A stretch of DNA of 7,006 bases, taken from the NCBI GenBank assembly GCA_025455535.1, contig JALOMM010000073.1, positions 1-7,006 of the forward strand. The letters run 5' to 3'. Positions 4,951-7,006 of the stretch are shown in pieces. The notes below the pieces were generated by a model. It was not told the origin of the DNA, did no database searches, and saw only the letters and a program-made list of their open reading frames with translations. This DNA is from Bacteroidales bacterium. GTDB lineage: Bacteria; Bacteroidota; Bacteroidia; Bacteroidales; VadinHA17. The translations under genes and the position numbers were made by a program. How positions within the stretch are numbered: position 1 is the stretch's first letter; the number at the start of each line of letters is the position of its first letter.

Positions 4951-6522
4951 ATGTTCGGCAGAACTGTTCACCAGACGATACATTTTCTTTGCCTTATTCT
5001 GGCTGCATTTTTTATGCCCCTGTCGGTCTGGCTTCTCTCCGCAGTGTCAATAGCCCTGGCGGTAAACTGGCTCGCCGGTGGCGAATTCCGCTCAAAGATA
5101 AGGATTCTCTCGGAAAGGGCAGGTGTGATGATGCTGCTCGGACTGTTTACGATGTATCTCCTCTGGCTCATCAATACTTCTGACCTGGCCGGCGGGACGG
5201 ATGAGATCAGGCTCAAGCTGCCCCTTCTCGCGTTCCCTTTCATTATAGGGTCATCGACGGGCTTCGGTTTGACCCGGCTGCGGACGCTTTTGCTCTCCTT
5301 CATCACCGGCTGTGTCGTCGCTGCAGGAATAGGCTTCCTTGCGCTCGGAGGGGTGCTGCCTGTCGAGGTGAACGACTCCCGTGACCTTGCTGTCACTCTC
5401 CCTTCCATAAGGTTATCGCTGCTGCTCAACTTTGCCGTCTTCACCGCGGTGTGGATGAGCCTCGACAGGCGCACAGGAGGGATGGCACTGAGGGCTGCAC
5501 TTGCCGCCGCCGCCGCGGCAATGGCTTTCTTTCTCTTCAGGCTTCTGTCAGTGACAGGCATTCTCATCTTCATAATATTGCTTGGCGGCACAGGCCTGTA
5601 CCTTGCACTGGGAAGGCGGATGCGCATTGCGGGACTAATCTTTGCCGCGGCGGCGGCGGCCGTCATCGTCGCCACCATCATGCTGGTGTCAGATACATGG
5701 AACTCACTCCGTCAGCCCGATGACCCCTCCGTAAACATTCCCGTAGCAAAGACACTCTCCGGAAACAGCTATACACATTATCCGGAGGAGACCCTCCTGG
5801 AAAACGGTTACCTCGTATGGTTGAATGTCTGCGAGGAGGAGCTGAGGGAAGGATGGAACAGGCGCAGCACTCTGCCATACGACGGAGCAGACATGGGGGG
5901 CAATGAATTGCGGACGACCATCATGCGGTATATCTCTTTCCTCGGCATGGCAAAAGACTCTGCCGCCATCGCCGCACTTACCGCTGAGGATATCAGAAAT
6001 ATTGAAAGAGGTTTTGCCAATCCCCTCTATGCCAGACCATGCAGTCCGCGCGCCAAGGCTTACGAAATCGTATGGCAGATAGACAGAGCGGTGAAGGGTG
6101 CCAATCCTTCAGGTCACTCGGTGACACAGCGCCCTGAGTTCTACCGCGCATCGCTGGGACTGATACGCAGGAATCCGTGGTTTGGCACAGGCACGGGCGA
6201 TGTTATAAGCGAACTGAAGGAAGAATACCGGATCATCAATACGCAGCTGACTGAGAATTACCGTAAGCTGTCACACAACCAGTACCTTGGCTTCGCGGTC
6301 ACCTTTGGCATCCCCGGCCTGGTGATCGCCCTGGCACTGATGATCATCCCGTGGCTGAGAAGCCCCAACAGATCTTTTTACCCGTTTGTGATCTTCATCT
6401 CGCTGATATTTATGTCGATGTTCAATGATGATACTTTTCATTCATCTGTCGGAACGGCATTCTTTTCTTATTTTTACACGCTGTTACTTGTCTTTAAAAC
6501 AGAAGATGGAACTAAAGAGTGA
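4951..6522 (+). CDS. O-antigen ligase / polymerase-like (Wzy_C family) membrane protein
   Basis: A 523-residue polytopic inner-membrane protein. Hydrophobic segments lie near residues 10-40 (two), 57-74, 90-101, 111-134, 153-170, 182-198, 200-220 and 227-246. A large hydrophilic region (about 247-440) follows, then further helices near 446-468, 476-490 and 498-515. The large loop with FRASLG-like YRASLGLIRRNPWFGTGTGDV (398-418) and SHNQYLGFAVTFGIPGL (441-457) fits the O-antigen ligase/Wzy C-terminal domain; H442 in HNQYL matches the conserved loop histidine. An arginine in TLPSIRLSLLLN (149-160) also fits. Such enzymes transfer or polymerise undecaprenyl-linked glycans on the periplasmic side. 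Whether this one is a ligase, a polymerase or another glycan transferase cannot be told from sequence. ATG 4951 is the first ATG after an in-frame stop at 4933. Two six-Ala runs (185-190, 232-237) lie in membrane helices. No other glycan genes are in view. Confidence 0.8.
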   Translation: MFGRTVHQTIHFLCLILAAFFMPLSVWLLSAVSIALAVNWLAGGEFRSKIRILSERAGVMMLLGLFTMYLLWLINTSDLAGGTDEIRLKLPLLAFPFIIGSSTGFGLTRLRTLLLSFITGCVVAAGIGFLALGGVLPVEVNDSRDLAVTLPSIRLSLLLNFAVFTAVWMSLDRRTGGMALRAALAAAAAAMAFFLFRLLSVTGILIFIILLGGTGLYLALGRRMRIAGLIFAAAAAAVIVATIMLVSDTWNSLRQPDDPSVNIPVAKTLSGNSYTHYPEETLLENGYLVWLNVCEEELREGWNRRSTLPYDGADMGGNELRTTIMRYISFLGMAKDSAAIAALTAEDIRNIERGFANPLYARPCSPRAKAYEIVWQIDRAVKGANPSGHSVTQRPEFYRASLGLIRRNPWFGTGTGDVISELKEEYRIINTQLTENYRKLSHNQYLGFAVTFGIPGLVIALALMIIPWLRSPNRSFYPFVIFISLIFMSMFNDDTFHSSVGTAFFSYFYTLLLVFKTEDGTKE

Positions 6523-6985
6523 CGAGAGGGATTTTCTTATGCAGGCTATCGTGACCGCATCGGGAAACATTGCAGACGGCGGCGGTCCGTTCGGGGCTGT
6601 CGTTGTCAGGGAAGGAAGGGTTATCTCACGTTCTGGCAACAGGGTGGTGAGCGAGCATGACCCGACGGCCCATGCCGAGGTGCTGGCCATCAGGATGGCG
6701 GCGGCGGCCATGGGCACTCATGACCTGAGCGACTGTGTGATCTACTCGTCGTGCGAACCGTGTCCCATGTGCCTGGGTGCCATATACTGGTCAGGCATCA
6801 GGCGTGTTGTCTATGCCTCAGACCGCTACAGGGCCGCCGCCGCCGGGTTTGACGATGAGATGATATACTCCGAGCTGGCACTTGACAAGGAAAGCAGGAG
6901 CATAAGGATGGACCGCGCACTGACAGATGAGGGAGACAGGATATTCAATATCTGGGACAATTATCCGGGGAAGATTTTATACTGA
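6506..6985 (+). CDS. guaD: Guanine deaminase (cytidine-deaminase-fold)
   Basis: Zinc enzyme converting guanine to xanthine and ammonia in purine salvage/catabolism, cytosolic. 159 residues, close to the B. subtilis enzyme (156). Visible features: GGGPFGAVVVREG (residues 25-37), SGNRVV with N45, DPTAHAEVLAIR (52-63) with zinc ligand H56 and proton shuttle E58, CEPCPMCLGAIYW (83-95) with zinc ligands C86 and C89, and AAAAGFDDEMIY (110-121). The protein ends in KILY, matching the C-terminal tyrosine that completes the active site in the domain-swapped Bacillus dimer. The AGFDD...IY block favours guanine deaminase over tRNA adenosine deaminase TadA. ATG 6506 overlaps the upstream gene by 17 bp; it fits the Bacillus N-terminus. 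The next ATG, 6539, is preceded by GAGAGGG but would shorten the first helix. Two four-Ala runs lie at 65-68 and 110-113. Confidence 0.88.
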   Translation: MELKSDERDFLMQAIVTASGNIADGGGPFGAVVVREGRVISRSGNRVVSEHDPTAHAEVLAIRMAAAAMGTHDLSDCVIYSSCEPCPMCLGAIYWSGIRRVVYASDRYRAAAAGFDDEMIYSELALDKESRSIRMDRALTDEGDRIFNIWDNYPGKILY

Positions 6986-7006
6986 ATATTATCAGGTATG
7001 CCAGGG

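Noticed and set aside
4968..5681. 237-codon open frame on the minus strand inside the O-antigen ligase-like gene
   Set aside because: Antisense to the polytopic protein; composition is Arg/Ser/Ala-rich without domains. It is long because of the high GC content and Ala repeats of the sense gene.
6425..6505. Longer guanine deaminase starting at 6425
   Set aside because: This would overlap the upstream gene by about 98 bp and add 27 residues not seen in the family; the ATG at 6506 matches the Bacillus N-terminus.
6998..7006. Possible start of a next plus-strand gene (ATG CCA GGG)
   Set aside because: Only three codons are visible, with no supporting evidence, so it is not annotated.
1..7006. 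Mobile element, CRISPR array, tRNA/rRNA, toxin-antitoxin or defence genes
   Set aside because: No transposase, integrase, terminal inverted repeats with target duplication, regularly spaced repeats or cloverleaf sequences were seen; the window is mostly conserved housekeeping genes.

Overview
The window looks like a chromosomal housekeeping segment of a member of the Bacteroidota, most likely Bacteroidales-like. Three things point there: the protein sequences (L13 beginning MNTLSYKT, S2 with ERWPGGMLTNF), starts that mostly lack a clear Shine-Dalgarno sequence and are often A-rich, and an excellent match to the Bacteroidota promoter (ATTG, 20 bp, TATTTTTG) upstream of rplM. The taxonomic call is inference from sequence style, not from a database search.

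Layout. At the left edge, on the plus strand, is the C-terminal end of a penicillin-acylase-family (S45 Ntn-hydrolase) protein. It meets the minus-strand block at a shared bidirectional terminator (474-498). The minus-strand block covers most of 497-4826 and reads, in transcription order, rplM (L13) - rpsI (S9) - spacer with candidate structured leader - rpsB (S2) - tsf (EF-Ts) - strong terminator - small YgaP-like/DUF2892 membrane protein - pyrH (UMP kinase) - frr (ribosome recycling factor). This is the widespread rpsB-tsf-pyrH-frr order. Here it is preceded by rplM-rpsI and interrupted after tsf by a terminator and a 70-residue membrane protein whose stop codon overlaps the pyrH start (ATGA).

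On the right, on the plus strand and divergent from rplM, are an O-antigen ligase/polymerase-like polytopic membrane protein and a guanine deaminase of the cytidine-deaminase fold. These two overlap by 17 bp and probably form an operon. The 124-bp divergent region (4827-4950) is the most information-dense non-coding part. It holds a Bacteroidota promoter for rplM, a G/C hairpin with a U-rich tail at the predicted mRNA 5' end, a perfect 10-bp inverted repeat spanning the promoter, and a 10-bp palindrome one base from the rplM GTG start.

Function. The minus-strand genes make ribosomal proteins (L13, S9, S2), translation factors (EF-Ts, RRF) and UMP kinase for pyrimidine nucleotides: growth-rate-linked core genes. 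The plus-strand pair (surface polysaccharide assembly and purine salvage or catabolism) has no obvious functional link to the block or to each other. I found no mobile element, CRISPR array, tRNA, rRNA or defence system. No stretch above 300 bases lacks a gene. I do not see a wholly new biological system here. The items most worth checking are the two candidate ribosomal-protein leaders, the palindromic divergent promoter, the altered RRD motif in ribosome recycling factor, and the membrane protein coupled to pyrH.
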